64,000 nucleotides of DNA from positions 53,936 to 117,935 of the forward strand of contig CASFPN010000017.1 in NCBI GenBank assembly GCA_949296425.1, in the 5' to 3' direction. The notes under the pieces were generated by a model. That model ran no database searches and was not told the origin of the DNA. It saw only the letters and a program-made list of their open reading frames with translations. Position numbers and translations under genes: made by a program. The stretch comes from an uncultured bacterium. Its GTDB lineage: Bacteria > Cyanobacteriota > Vampirovibrionia > Gastranaerophilales > Gastranaerophilaceae. Positions 1-8,948 of this stretch are shown piece by piece; position 1 is the first letter of the stretch, and each line of letters starts with the position of its first letter.

Positions 1-394
1 CCCCGGTGGAAGTGTTACGGCAGGATTTGCAATTTATGATACTATGCAGCATATAAGAGCAGACGTTTCTACGATTTGTTTAGGTCAGGCTGCTTCGATG
101 GGTGCTTTTCTATTATCTTCAGGTGCAAAAGGTAAACGTATGGCCCTCCCGCATTCAAGAGTTTTGATTCACCAGCCTTTAGGCGGTGCACAGGGGCAAG
201 CTACCGATATAGAAATTCAGGCTGCCGAAATTATCAGAATAAAAAAATCATTAAATGAAATTTTGGCTTCAAATACCGGACAGTCTATCAAAAAAATAGA
301 AAAAGATACGGATCGTGACTACATCATGACTCCGGCAGAAGCTTTGGAATACGGTATGATTGATAAAGTTATATCAAGAGATGCAATTAAGTAA
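1..394 (+). CDS. clpP: ATP-dependent Clp protease proteolytic subunit (5'-truncated)
   Basis: ClpP forms the tetradecameric serine protease chamber that degrades substrates unfolded by ClpX or ClpA/C in the cytoplasm. Only the C-terminal two thirds is present. The frame is open from base 2 and reads PGGSVTAG, the conserved oxyanion-loop strand, so the gene begins outside the window. The nucleophile serine is seen in GQAASMGA, the catalytic histidine in RVLIHQP, and the acid is probably the Asp of DRDYIMTP near the end. It lies 82 bases before clpX on the same strand, the usual clpP-clpX order, so the two are probably co-transcribed. Nothing looks degenerate. Family assignment is near certain; the true start cannot be seen. 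Confidence 0.96.
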   Translation, partial: PGGSVTAGFAIYDTMQHIRADVSTICLGQAASMGAFLLSSGAKGKRMALPHSRVLIHQPLGGAQGQATDIEIQAAEIIRIKKSLNEILASNTGQSIKKIEKDTDRDYIMTPAEALEYGMIDKVISRDAIK

Positions 395-476
395 CCAAGA
401 AAGGAAGGCTTACGAAGCTAATAGGTGTAAAAATATGATAAAAGCTCTGAAGCAGTTGTAAGCTATGGTATAAAAA

Positions 477-1775
477 ATGGCAAAACATGATGACAGCAGA
501 TTAAAATGTTCATTTTGTGGTAAATCACAGGACCAGGTAAAAAAATTAATCGCAGGCCCTGAAGTTTATATTTGTGATGAATGCGTTGATTTGTGTAATC
601 AAATTTTAGACGAAGAATTTTTTGAAAATAAGGACAAAGAAGGCTCTGATAGCGAAAATCAGCCAGAAGAAAAGCCTATCCCAAAACCTCATGAAATCAA
701 GGCATACCTCGATGAGTATATTGTAGGCCAGGATGATGCTAAGAAAGTTTTGTCTGTAGCTGTTTATAACCACTACAAAAGATTAAAGCACAATAAAGGC
801 AATGATAAAGATTCTGTTGAAATTCAAAAATCAAATATATTGCTAGTGGGCCCGACAGGTTCCGGTAAAACTTTACTTGCGCAGACACTTGCAAAGATGC
901 TTGATGTCCCGTTTGCAGTTGCTGATGCAACGACATTAACAGAAGCCGGTTATGTTGGCGATGATGTTGAAAATATTCTTCTCCGACTTTATCAAAATGC
1001 TGAATTTGATTCTGCAAAGGCTGAGCGTGGTATTATTTATATTGATGAAATTGATAAAATTTCAAGAAAATCAGAAAATACATCAATAACTCGTGATGTT
1101 TCTGGAGAAGGTGTTCAGCAGGCTTTATTAAAAATGATAGAAGGAACTGTTGCACATGTTCCTCCACAGGGCGGTAGAAAACATCCTCACCAGGAATTTA
1201 TTGAAATTGATACAAAGAATATTCTGTTTATAGTAGGCGGCGCGTTCGTCGGTTTGGAAAAAATTGTTGAACGCAGAGCCGGTGAAGGTACTTCAGTAGG
1301 TTTTGGCGCAAAAGCTCCTATGACTCAGATTGAAAAAGAAGCTGCCGCTGCAAGAATGCTTAAAAAATTGCAGCCTGAAGACTTATTAAAATTTGGTATG
1401 ATTCCTGAATTTATAGGTCGTGTACCTGTGTATGCCGTTCTTGATCAACTTAATGAAAAAACATTGAAAATGATTTTAACTGAGCCGAAAAATGCTGTGT
1501 TGAAACAATATCAAGCACTTTTGGAAATGGACGGTGTTGATTTGGAATTTGAACCTGCAGCTATTGATTTGATTGCACAGGAGGCAATTAAACGTAAAAC
1601 TGGTGCGCGTGCTCTGCGTTCTATTGTTGAAGAAATCATGCTTGATGTAATGTATGATGTTCCGACAAAAGGCGATGTAACAAAATTTGTTGTTACAGCT
1701 GATATGGTAAAAAACAGAAAAAACGCAGAGGTTGTGCAGCTTCCTACTAATTCAAGCAAAGAGGCAAGTGCGTGA
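477..1775 (+). CDS. clpX: ATP-dependent Clp protease ATP-binding subunit ClpX
   Basis: ClpX is the AAA+ unfoldase that recognises tagged proteins and feeds them into ClpP. The 432-residue product has the usual length. In order: a zinc-binding domain with Cys 11, 14, 33 and 36; Walker A GPTGSGKT at about 125-132; the GYVGDD pore loop; Walker B IIYIDEID; a VGGAF segment; and the FIGRVPV sensor region. ATG at 477 starts the zinc domain directly. No good Shine-Dalgarno sequence precedes it, so it may be translated by coupling to or readthrough from the clpP message. The stop codon overlaps the GTG start of the next gene by three bases, which suggests the small membrane-protein gene is in the same transcript. 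Confidence 0.98.
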   Translation: MAKHDDSRLKCSFCGKSQDQVKKLIAGPEVYICDECVDLCNQILDEEFFENKDKEGSDSENQPEEKPIPKPHEIKAYLDEYIVGQDDAKKVLSVAVYNHYKRLKHNKGNDKDSVEIQKSNILLVGPTGSGKTLLAQTLAKMLDVPFAVADATTLTEAGYVGDDVENILLRLYQNAEFDSAKAERGIIYIDEIDKISRKSENTSITRDVSGEGVQQALLKMIEGTVAHVPPQGGRKHPHQEFIEIDTKNILFIVGGAFVGLEKIVERRAGEGTSVGFGAKAPMTQIEKEAAAARMLKKLQPEDLLKFGMIPEFIGRVPVYAVLDQLNEKTLKMILTEPKNAVLKQYQALLEMDGVDLEFEPAAIDLIAQEAIKRKTGARALRSIVEEIMLDVMYDVPTKGDVTKFVVTADMVKNRKNAEVVQLPTNSSKEASA

Positions 1776-2269
1776 TATCTGAAAATTTCAACATGGAAAA
1801 TTTCAAATTAGTTTTAATTATACTTATTTTTTTAGTGATTTACATTGTTTTTCTTTCTTCTTTAGCAAAATTTGAGTGTTCAAAAATCACTAAAAAGTGT
1901 GAAGTTACAAAACTATTCAATAATTCAAAAGTTATTTCATCATATGACATATCCAAAATATTGTATAGCGAATGTACGGAACCTATAACAACATATTCGT
2001 CAAAGAGCTTAAATAATGGTACTTCTTATTTGTTTTCAATTGCTGTAAAGACAAATGCTAATTCTTTATCAAAGACTGATGAAGGTATATTTTATACTAA
2101 ATCCTGTTATAAAAAAAGTTTTGAATTTAATGAATATTTAAATTCAAATAAAGAAAAATTTTCTCTTAAAGAAATCTCAGGTTTAGGTTATTTTTTATTA
2201 TTTGCTTTAATAATAGCTTTTATAGCATCCCTCTATGGTGCTGTTTTACAATTAAAAATTTTAGAATAG
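1772..2269 (+). CDS. Small membrane protein, paralogue of the next gene
   Basis: I do not recognise a family. The 165-residue product has a hydrophobic segment at about residues 13-31, a roughly 110-residue polar middle and a second hydrophobic segment near 140-160. This suggests a two-pass inner-membrane protein with a domain outside the membrane. The middle carries FECSK, a second Cys about seven residues on, KLF, then SYDISKI and a third and fourth Cys; these are shared with the downstream gene. GTG at 1772 is chosen because GAGG at 1761-1764 sits correctly before it and the start overlaps the clpX stop; ATG at 1793 is an in-frame alternative. The paired cysteines could form disulfides if the domain is exported (inference). 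Confidence 0.7.
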   Translation: MISENFNMENFKLVLIILIFLVIYIVFLSSLAKFECSKITKKCEVTKLFNNSKVISSYDISKILYSECTEPITTYSSKSLNNGTSYLFSIAVKTNANSLSKTDEGIFYTKSCYKKSFEFNEYLNSNKEKFSLKEISGLGYFLLFALIIAFIASLYGAVLQLKILE

Positions 2270-2274
2270 TTTTT

Positions 2275-2286
2275 GGGGGGGGGGGG
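2275..2286 (+). repeat. 12-base poly-G tract in the ribosome-binding position of a membrane protein gene
   Basis: Twelve consecutive G occupy the six-base-wide window where a Shine-Dalgarno sequence would sit, ending four bases before ATG 2291 and starting six bases after the upstream stop codon. Runs this long are rare in AT-rich DNA and prone to slipped-strand changes. Changing the number of G would alter spacing or strength of the ribosome-binding site. Confidence 0.85.
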
Positions 2287-2290
2287 CTTG

Positions 2291-2791
2291 ATGAAACGAA
2301 AAACGCCTAGAATGTCGTTAATTGACAAAATAGATACAATAATTTTAATACTTTTATTTATTTCTCTTGCTATTTTGCCTTTTTTGCTTATTTCCTTTCA
2401 TTATAGGAAATTTGAATGTTCAAAAAGTTTAAATACGTGCAGAGTTGTAAAATTATTTGATTCTAAAAAAACGCTTGCTTCTTATGATTTGTCTAGAATA
2501 GATCATGCATCTTGTTATAGAAAAACATCCGGCAGGAATAGAACTTTTCTTCGGAAGTATGTATTTTATATATCTTTAAAACCTTTGAAAACTCAACCTC
2601 TCTATGCTTATAATGTTGACATTCTGGCTAAGTTTCCTTGTAAAGGGGATAGTGAAAAGTTTAATAAATATTTAAAATCTGATGCTGAAAAATTTGTAAT
2701 AAATGAATATTCATTGGCGGATATTCATCTTCTTATTGGTGCTTTATTGTTTATCTGGCTTGCTGTATATTTAATTAAGGAGGATTTTTAA
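2291..2791 (+). CDS. Small membrane protein, paralogue of the preceding gene, behind a poly-G tract
   Basis: The product from ATG 2291 is 166 residues. It has a hydrophobic segment at about residues 15-35, a polar Cys-containing middle and a C-terminal hydrophobic segment ending a few residues before the stop, the same plan as the preceding protein. Shared signatures are KFECSK, a following Cys, VVKLF, SYDLSRI, another Cys, then FNKYLKSDAEKF. The pair are therefore tandem paralogues of unknown function. ATG 2291 is preferred over TTG 2273 because TTG would place four glycines of homopolymer at the N-terminus. The only possible ribosome-binding sequence is the 12-G run ending at 2286. Expression may therefore depend on tract length. 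Confidence 0.68.
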   Translation: MKRKTPRMSLIDKIDTIILILLFISLAILPFLLISFHYRKFECSKSLNTCRVVKLFDSKKTLASYDLSRIDHASCYRKTSGRNRTFLRKYVFYISLKPLKTQPLYAYNVDILAKFPCKGDSEKFNKYLKSDAEKFVINEYSLADIHLLIGALLFIWLAVYLIKEDF

Positions 2792-2866
2792 TAATAAAAT
2801 TTGCTGGTGAAAGCGGATTATCTTTACATATTTGAAATATAAATATATTTATGAAAAAATATATTT

Positions 2867-5713
2867 ATGGGGAATAGTAAAACACTTATTTTAATTGACG
2901 GACATGCTCTTGCGTTCAGGCAGTATTATGCTCTTGAACGTACAAATATGAGAACGTCTGACGGTGTACCGACTTGGGCTGTGTATGGCTTTTTTAAGGC
3001 TGTTTTTGATATGCTAAAAAATAGTGATTTAAAGGCAGATGCAATTGCTGTGGCCTTTGATGTCAGTCATCACACCTTCAGAACTGATACTTATGCTGAA
3101 TATAAAAGTAATCGTGAAGCCATGCCTGATAATATGAGAACACAAATGGAACTTATTTATGAAGGGTTAAAGGCTTTTAACATTCCGATTTACACTAAAG
3201 AAGGCTATGAGGCAGATGATGTTATTGGTACGATTTCCCAAAAAGCATGTGAACTCGGCCATAAAGTCTTAATTTTGACAGGAGATCAGGACGCTTTTCA
3301 ACTTGTTGATAAAGAAGGTTGTGTTAAGGTTATACTTCCTTCTAAAGGTGAACTTGTCGAATACAATTGGGATAAAATTTATGAAAAATTAGGGGTTTAT
3401 CCTAATCAAGTTATTGATTATAAAGGGCTTAGAGGCGATGTATCTGATTGTATTCCGGGTGTTAAAGGTATAGGCGAAAAAACTGCTCAAAAACTACTCG
3501 CGAAATACGGTACTCTGGATAATGTGCTTGCCGATTGTGAAAATATTCCCGAAAAGTCTGTAAGAGAAAAAATTTGTGCAGGTAAAGAGCAGGCAAAGCT
3601 TAGCCAATATCTTGCCACTATTGTAAGAAATCTTGATATAAATTTTGATTTTGACAAAACTAAAGTCGAACTTCCGCCGATTTCTGTTGTTACCGACTAT
3701 TTAAAAAAGATGCAATTTTATACATTTATTAAAAATATAAATGAAATCATGTATTCTTTTGATAAAGTTGAGCATGCTATACCTGTTTCGAATAGTGACG
3801 GGTCATGCCAGCTTGGATTTTTTTCTGAAGCTGTTAACCAAGAAATTAATAAAGAATCCGACTACAATTTTGAAAATAAACTTATTGTGGACTCTGTGGA
3901 TTTTGAAACTCTTGTTAATGATTTAAATAAACAAAAGCTTGTTGCTTTTAAAATTTACGCGGATACAGTTAACGCGGTTCGTTCTGAGATTATCGGTGTA
4001 TCTTTTGCTTTTAATCCTGATATTTCTGCAGATGAAAGAATTAGTTTTAAAGATACAGGGGCTCCTTATAAGAGTTTTTATATCCCGTTTAACCATTCAA
4101 ATGTTCAAAATCAGCTCAGGGTTAGAGAGGTTCTTAATAAATTAAAACCGTTTTTTGAAAACGAGCAGATTAAAAAAGTTACTCATAATGCAAAAAGTGA
4201 ATATAATGTATTGAGATGTTTTGATATTTTTTCTAAAGGTATAATTTTTGATACAATGCTTGCAAGTTATGTTAAAGACCCGCAACGAAATCATGAACTT
4301 GATATTCAGGCTATGGAACATTTAAACCATGCTGTTATACCTTTTGCTCCTTTTACAAAAGAAAAGAAAAAACAAATCAAATTTAATGATGCGTCCGTTG
4401 AAAATATTTTGCCCTATGTTTGTGATGAAATAGTTTCTTTGTTTGAACTTGCAAAATTCTGGTCGTCGGATTTGGATGCAAAAGAACTCGATATAGTCTA
4501 TAATATAGAAGTTCCTTTGACTTTTGTTCTTGCAGATATGGAGTATGATGGCGTTTCGGTTGATGAAATGTATCTTGCCCAGCTTACCGTATCAATGAAT
4601 TTGGAACTTTCACAAATAGAAGAAAAAATATTTAAACTTGCAGGCTGCCATTTTAATATAAATTCTCCGCGTCAGGTTGGTGAAGTTTTATTTGAAAAGA
4701 TGGGATTGAAGGCAAAGAAAAAACGCGGTAAAACAAATTATTCGACTAATGCTGCAGTTTTAGAAGAACTTTCCGATGAGTATGAAATTGCGAAATTAAT
4801 TCTTGATTACAGAAAGTATGCAAAATTAAAATCTACTTATACTGAGGCTTTACCGGCTTTGATAGATATTAAAGACAGACGTATTCATACAACATATAAT
4901 CAAACGGTTACTGCGACAGGCAGACTGTCATCTTCCAATCCTAATTTGCAAAATATTCCCATAAGAACAGAGGAAGGTAATAAGATAAGAAATGCATTTG
5001 TGCCAAGCGATAAGGAAAATGCAATGATTCTGTCGGCCGATTATTCTCAAATTGAGTTGCGGCTTTTGGCTCATATTACGCAGGATAAGCATCTGCTGGA
5101 AGCTTTTAACAGCGGAATTGATGTGCATACTCTTACTGCTTCAAAAGTTTTTGATGTCCCGGTTGAACAGGTGACAAAAGATATGCGTTACAAATCAAAA
5201 GCTGTTAATTTCGGGATTATATACGGGCAAAGTAAGTACGGCCTTGCAAAGGCGCTTGGTATTTCTAATGCAGAGGCAGAAGATTTCATTAACCGATATT
5301 TCGCAACTTATCCGAGAGTTAAAGCTTATATGGAAGGTACTGTAAATGAAGCTGAAAAAAAAGGTTATGTGCAGACTATTTTTGGCCGCAAGCGTTATCT
5401 TTCATCTGAACTTTCAAGTTCAAATGCCATGATTAGGGAATTTGCAAAACGAGCTGCAATTAATCAGCCTATGCAAGGGTCTGCTGCTGATTTAATGAAG
5501 ATCGCAATGATTGAATTTTCAAATAAATTGAAAGAAAATAACCTCAAGTCAAAAATGATTATTCAGGTTCATGATGAACTTGTTGTCGAAGTTTTAAAAT
5601 CTGAAATAGAAGAAGTAAAACAATTGGTTAAAGAGGCTATGGAGTTAAATCAACCGCTTTCTGTACCTCTTGTAGTTGATATAAATACAGGTGAATCATG
5701 GAAAGAGCAGTAA
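2867..5713 (+). CDS. polA: DNA polymerase I
   Basis: DNA polymerase I fills gaps and removes RNA primers during lagging-strand synthesis and repair. The 948-residue product has the normal three parts. The N-terminal 5'-3' exonuclease domain (about 1-300) shows LIDGHALAFRQYYAL, GYEADDVIG and DVSDCIPGVKGIGEKTA. The middle domain aligns with the 3'-5' exonuclease but lacks the DxE motif (the equivalent reads VAFKIYADT), so proofreading is probably lost, as in Taq and Bacillus Pol I. The polymerase domain has motif A SADYSQIELRLLAHI, motif B KAVNFGIIYGQSKYGL and motif C QVHDELVVE. ATG 2867 has no clear Shine-Dalgarno. The 3' end overlaps the next gene by 16 bases. Confidence 0.97.
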   Translation: MGNSKTLILIDGHALAFRQYYALERTNMRTSDGVPTWAVYGFFKAVFDMLKNSDLKADAIAVAFDVSHHTFRTDTYAEYKSNREAMPDNMRTQMELIYEGLKAFNIPIYTKEGYEADDVIGTISQKACELGHKVLILTGDQDAFQLVDKEGCVKVILPSKGELVEYNWDKIYEKLGVYPNQVIDYKGLRGDVSDCIPGVKGIGEKTAQKLLAKYGTLDNVLADCENIPEKSVREKICAGKEQAKLSQYLATIVRNLDINFDFDKTKVELPPISVVTDYLKKMQFYTFIKNINEIMYSFDKVEHAIPVSNSDGSCQLGFFSEAVNQEINKESDYNFENKLIVDSVDFETLVNDLNKQKLVAFKIYADTVNAVRSEIIGVSFAFNPDISADERISFKDTGAPYKSFYIPFNHSNVQNQLRVREVLNKLKPFFENEQIKKVTHNAKSEYNVLRCFDIFSKGIIFDTMLASYVKDPQRNHELDIQAMEHLNHAVIPFAPFTKEKKKQIKFNDASVENILPYVCDEIVSLFELAKFWSSDLDAKELDIVYNIEVPLTFVLADMEYDGVSVDEMYLAQLTVSMNLELSQIEEKIFKLAGCHFNINSPRQVGEVLFEKMGLKAKKKRGKTNYSTNAAVLEELSDEYEIAKLILDYRKYAKLKSTYTEALPALIDIKDRRIHTTYNQTVTATGRLSSSNPNLQNIPIRTEEGNKIRNAFVPSDKENAMILSADYSQIELRLLAHITQDKHLLEAFNSGIDVHTLTASKVFDVPVEQVTKDMRYKSKAVNFGIIYGQSKYGLAKALGISNAEAEDFINRYFATYPRVKAYMEGTVNEAEKKGYVQTIFGRKRYLSSELSSSNAMIREFAKRAAINQPMQGSAADLMKIAMIEFSNKLKENNLKSKMIIQVHDELVVEVLKSEIEEVKQLVKEAMELNQPLSVPLVVDINTGESWKEQ

Positions 5714-6120
5714 AAATTTTTATATCGGTACTTTTATTTGTTATGCTTTGTGCTACACCGGCAATGTCTGAAGACAGTCTGCTTTTAAGCAATCTTGTAA
5801 CACCGCAGAATGTAAATTTTAATATTTGTACCAGAACATATATTCTTCCGCAGGATAAATTATTTTATATGGCAATAGCAAGTGCTAATGCGAACAATTT
5901 CGATGTTGAAGAAATCCAGTCAAAAACAGGTTATATTCTTTTTACGGCGGTTAATAAGCAGTATCTTGCAAGTGTTGTAAAAGTTGATGATACGCATTCA
6001 ATGCTTAAAATTACTCCGACTAATAACAATTACTTTTTTCCACCCGGAGTTGTATTAAACTTTTTCAGATATATTGATTTGTACGGCGCAACTCCTCTTG
6101 TTACTGTCCCTAAGGTTTAA
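5698..6120 (+). CDS. Small exported protein of unknown function
   Basis: The 140-residue product starts inside the last codons of polA, with a weak AGGTGA before ATG 5698. Residues 5-24 are hydrophobic and end in ATPAMSE, a plausible signal peptidase I site, so the mature protein is probably periplasmic and about 115 residues. There are no catalytic-looking motifs and a single Cys. I do not recognise a family. It converges with tlyA; the two stop codons overlap by four bases. Confidence 0.75.
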   Translation: MERAVKIFISVLLFVMLCATPAMSEDSLLLSNLVTPQNVNFNICTRTYILPQDKLFYMAIASANANNFDVEEIQSKTGYILFTAVNKQYLASVVKVDDTHSMLKITPTNNNYFFPPGVVLNFFRYIDLYGATPLVTVPKV

Positions 6121-6929
6121 TTATTTAATATTTTATGCGCTTCATTAACTATAGTCTCAATATCAAAATTTTCTGTTTGATTTTGTTCTGTTGATAGCCA
6201 TACAAGGTATTCAATATTGCCTGAAGGCCCTTTAATTGATGAATAGGTCAGCCCTTTAATTGAATAATCGAGATTTTGTGCAAATTGAATAACATTTTCA
6301 ATAACTTCTTTGTGCACTTTTTTATCTTTAACAACTCCGCCTTTTTCTACTTTTTCTTTCCCAGCCTCAAATTGGGGTTTTATAAGGCAGATCATTTCAT
6401 GAAAATTTGGGTTTAAAAGTTTTTTGAGATTTTCAAGGACTTTGGTAAGCGAAATAAAAGATAAGTCGCTTACAAGTAAATCTGCCACAGGTTCTGAATC
6501 TGTATAAATATCAGAAAATTCGCATATTTTTAAATTTGTCCTTTCAATGGTTTTAACACGGTTATCAGAACGTATTTTCCAATCAAGCTGCCCGTATCCA
6601 ACATCAGCTGCGTAGACAAATTTTGCGCCGTTTTGCAGCAGACAGTCTGTAAATCCTCCTGTCGATGCCCCTGCATCAAAGCAAATTCTGTTTTTTACGT
6701 TAAAGTTAAATGCGTCGAGAGCTTTTTTCAGTTTAAATCCCCCGCGGGAAACATAAGGCATTGATTTTACAACAATATCGTATTCTTTTGACGGATTTAT
6801 CTGAAATCCTGCTTTTGTAATGTATTCATCGTTTATTTTAACATGTCCTGCAAGAATTGCCGCTGATGCTTTGCTTTTAGTTTCAAAGTATCCTAAATCA
6901 GTAAGATATTTGTCTAAACGTTCTTTCAT
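6117..6929 (-). CDS. tlyA: TlyA family rRNA 2'-O-methyltransferase
   Basis: TlyA enzymes methylate ribose 2'-OH groups in 16S and/or 23S rRNA; the family is also called hemolysin A for historical reasons. The 270-residue product begins with an S4 RNA-binding domain (about 1-60, RLDKYLTDLG and AGHVKIN). A FtsJ-like methyltransferase domain follows, with YVSRGGFKL, the S-adenosylmethionine motif DAGASTGGFTDCLL at about 85-98, AADVGYGQLDWK, and LIKPQFEAGK near 190. Length and order match the family. The gene stands alone on the minus strand, converging with the small exported protein. No Shine-Dalgarno is visible before ATG 6929; a TAATCT hexamer lies six bases upstream, so a leaderless start is possible but weakly supported. 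Confidence 0.95.
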   Translation of the reverse strand: MKERLDKYLTDLGYFETKSKASAAILAGHVKINDEYITKAGFQINPSKEYDIVVKSMPYVSRGGFKLKKALDAFNFNVKNRICFDAGASTGGFTDCLLQNGAKFVYAADVGYGQLDWKIRSDNRVKTIERTNLKICEFSDIYTDSEPVADLLVSDLSFISLTKVLENLKKLLNPNFHEMICLIKPQFEAGKEKVEKGGVVKDKKVHKEVIENVIQFAQNLDYSIKGLTYSSIKGPSGNIEYLVWLSTEQNQTENFDIETIVNEAHKILNN

Positions 6930-6991
6930 AAAATCAGATTAACAAATATAATATTTTTATTATTTCCGATTTTAAATATTTTGTCAAGATT

Positions 6992-7747
6992 TTAAATATC
7001 AAATACTTCCTGAGTTGCTAATTCCGTAACTTTTATTACATTATATAAATCTATTCCCCGAAGTTTTGCTATTTCTTCCGCAACAAATTTTACATAAGCA
7101 GGCTGGTTTTCTGTGCCACGGAAAGGAACAGGGGTAAGATAAGGTGCATCTGTTTCAAGCAAAATCCTTTCTAAAGGTACATTTTGTACAACTTCTTTCA
7201 TTTTTATAGCGTTTTTAAAGGTTACAACTCCTCCTATTCCGAGATACCAGCCTTCTTTTATACATTCTTTTGCAAATTCAACACTGCCGGAAAAGCAATG
7301 CATAACAACTTTTGAACCTTTGTTGTATTCTTTCAAAATATCAAAAGTATCTTTGTGTGCCTCTCTGTCGTGGACGTCAATTGGGAGATTTAATTCGTTT
7401 GCAAGTTTAACCTGTTTTATAAAAATCTCTTTTTGTAAATCATTAAAGCTTTTATCCCAGTAATAATCAAGTCCTATCTCGCCTATGGCAACAATTTTTT
7501 TGTTTTCTGCCAGCTTTTTTATTTTATCAATAAGAGAGTCATCCCAATCTTTTGCATCTGACGGATGAACACCAAGCATTCCGTAAATATTATCATATTT
7601 ATTAATAAGCTCTATTATAGCGGAAAAGTCCTTAGGGTTTGCTGCCGGAACAATTATTTTTTCGACTCCGTTTTCTTTCGCATTTTGTATAATTTCATTT
7701 GTCGTGAGTCCTTCTATCATATTTATATGTGTATGTGTGTCTATCAT
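6992..7747 (-). CDS. tatD: TatD family metal-dependent DNase
   Basis: TatD proteins are TIM-barrel metallohydrolases with DNase activity linked to repair and DNA turnover. The 251-residue product carries the expected metal ligands in order: HTH in IDTHTHIN at residues 4-6, Glu in IGEIGLDYYWD near 90, His in VMHCFSG, and the terminal ETDAPYLTP Asp. Length is typical. The start codon shows no Shine-Dalgarno; a TAAAAT hexamer sits exactly six bases before ATG 7747. It is divergent from gatD with only 39 bases between the start codons, so the two promoters overlap. Confidence 0.95.
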   Translation of the reverse strand: MIDTHTHINMIEGLTTNEIIQNAKENGVEKIIVPAANPKDFSAIIELINKYDNIYGMLGVHPSDAKDWDDSLIDKIKKLAENKKIVAIGEIGLDYYWDKSFNDLQKEIFIKQVKLANELNLPIDVHDREAHKDTFDILKEYNKGSKVVMHCFSGSVEFAKECIKEGWYLGIGGVVTFKNAIKMKEVVQNVPLERILLETDAPYLTPVPFRGTENQPAYVKFVAEEIAKLRGIDLYNVIKVTELATQEVFDI

Positions 7748-7753
7748 ATTTTT

Positions 7754-7759
7754 ATTTTA
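7754..7759 (-). promoter_or_regulatory. -10 hexamer six bases before tatD ATG (leaderless start)
   Basis: On the minus strand the sequence reads TAAAAT, six bases, ATG. With -10 at -12 to -7, transcription would begin at the A of ATG. There is no ribosome-binding sequence. Confidence 0.5.
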
Positions 7760-7771
7760 CCACGATTATTG

Positions 7772-7780
7772 TGATATAAT
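7772..7780 (+). promoter_or_regulatory. Extended -10 promoter of gatD (leaderless start)
   Basis: TGATATAAT is a perfect extended -10 (TGn TATAAT). Six bases separate it from ATG 7787, so the transcript should start at the initiator ATG. No -35 match is obvious, as is usual for extended -10 promoters. Confidence 0.65.
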
Positions 7781-7786
7781 AAAGGC

Positions 7787-8521
7787 ATGAAAGAGGGAAG
7801 TTTGAAAATATCAATAGGTCATCTCTATCCTAAACTTTTAAACCTTTACGGGGATATGGGAAATATTATCACCATTACAAAAAGATGTGAGTGGCGGGGA
7901 ATTACCGTGGAATATGACCCGATAGGCACAGGTGATACAATAAAAGAACACGATCTCTATTTCATAGGAGGCGGACAAGATAAACAGCAGCAGGAAGTTG
8001 CAGATGAGCTTTATAAAAACAAGGATTTTTTGTTAGCTGAACGTGATTGTAATGCTGTATTTCTTGGAATTTGCGGCGGATATCAGCTGTTCGGTCATTA
8101 TTATCAGCCGTTTTACGGTGAAAAACTCCGCGGAATCAGTTTAATTGATGCTTATACAGTTGCAGGGAAAAAAAGATTTATAGGAAATGTTACGGTTGAA
8201 ACAGAATTTTTAACTCCGTCAACTCTTGTTGGGTTTGAAAATCACAGTGGGTTGACTTATCTGCATGGTGAGACAAAGCCTCTTGGGAAAATTATGGTAG
8301 GTAACGGCAACAATGGCGAAGATAAAACAGAGGGGGCAAGGTATAAAAATGTTTTCGGTACATATCTGCATGGCTCGTTATTGCCCAAAAATCCTGCATT
8401 TGCAGACTATTTGATAGAACTTGCTCTTGAAAAAAGATACGGTCATAAAATAAAATTACAAAATCTTAATGATGATCTTGAAATAAATACTCATAATTCA
8501 TTAGTGGGAAAGGCTTATTGA
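7787..8521 (+). CDS. gatD: Lipid II glutamine amidotransferase subunit GatD (class I GATase)
   Basis: GatD supplies ammonia from glutamine to the Mur-ligase-like partner MurT, which amidates the D-Glu of peptidoglycan stem peptides. The 244-residue product shows IGHLYPKLLNLYGDMGN at the N-terminus, typical of GatD rather than cobyric acid synthase. The class I triad nucleophile lies in FLGICGGYQLFG (Cys near residue 104) and a catalytic His in GTYLHGSLLPKNP. murT normally lies next to gatD, but no Mur-ligase gene is in this window, so the partner must be elsewhere or absent. The start is ATG 7787, six bases after a perfect -10; an internal TTG at 7801 behind GAGGGA is less likely. TGATG overlap joins it to the GtrA-like gene. 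Confidence 0.88.
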   Translation: MKEGSLKISIGHLYPKLLNLYGDMGNIITITKRCEWRGITVEYDPIGTGDTIKEHDLYFIGGGQDKQQQEVADELYKNKDFLLAERDCNAVFLGICGGYQLFGHYYQPFYGEKLRGISLIDAYTVAGKKRFIGNVTVETEFLTPSTLVGFENHSGLTYLHGETKPLGKIMVGNGNNGEDKTEGARYKNVFGTYLHGSLLPKNPAFADYLIELALEKRYGHKIKLQNLNDDLEINTHNSLVGKAY

Positions 8522-8946
8522 TGAGCAGAGAAATCGCATTAAATTTGTATAATAAATGGTGTTCGATTCCTGACAAATTAAGATTTTTATTTGTTGGAGG
8601 AGTTAATGCTTCTTTTTCATATATTATTTTTGCGATTGCTGTTTATTTGATAGGGCAGGAGCATTACCAGATTTGTGTTGCTTTGCAGTGGGCAATTTCT
8701 TCTGTATTTTCGTTTGTTAATCAGAAAGTTTTTGTTTTTTGTACAAAAGGACACTGGGTAAGAGAATATGTTAAATGTTGCACGACCTGGGTTGTTAGTT
8801 ATGCATTTAATGCTGTAATACTGGAAATTATTGTGCGATGTGTTACAAAAAATGTATATGTGGGGCAGATTGTATCAATACTTATGGCTGCAGTTGTGAC
8901 TTATATTTTGTTTAAGTATTATGCTTTCCGCCATCATAAACAATAA
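8521..8946 (+). CDS. GtrA-like family membrane protein
   Basis: GtrA-like proteins are small four-helix membrane proteins thought to flip or assist lipid-linked sugars in surface polysaccharide synthesis. The 141-residue product has four hydrophobic stretches (about 18-40, 45-65, 80-102 and 110-130). It also has the family signature LRFLFVGGVNASFSY and FVNQKVFVF between helices 2 and 3. ATG 8521 is chosen because it overlaps the gatD stop as TGATG, which implies translational coupling. Pairing with gatD suggests a shared cell-wall role, but that is inference from position. Confidence 0.85.
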   Translation: MSREIALNLYNKWCSIPDKLRFLFVGGVNASFSYIIFAIAVYLIGQEHYQICVALQWAISSVFSFVNQKVFVFCTKGHWVREYVKCCTTWVVSYAFNAVILEIIVRCVTKNVYVGQIVSILMAAVVTYILFKYYAFRHHKQ

Positions 8947-8948
8947 GA

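Noticed and set aside
435..461. Nine-codon ORF between clpP and clpX
   Set aside because: Too short and no ribosome site; no evidence it is translated.
2273..2290. TTG start adding a Gly run to the membrane protein
   Set aside because: Would translate the homopolymer; ATG 2291 with the tract as leader is simpler.
3900..4145. Forward frames inside polA
   Set aside because: Out-of-frame shadows without starts or domains; polA explains the region.
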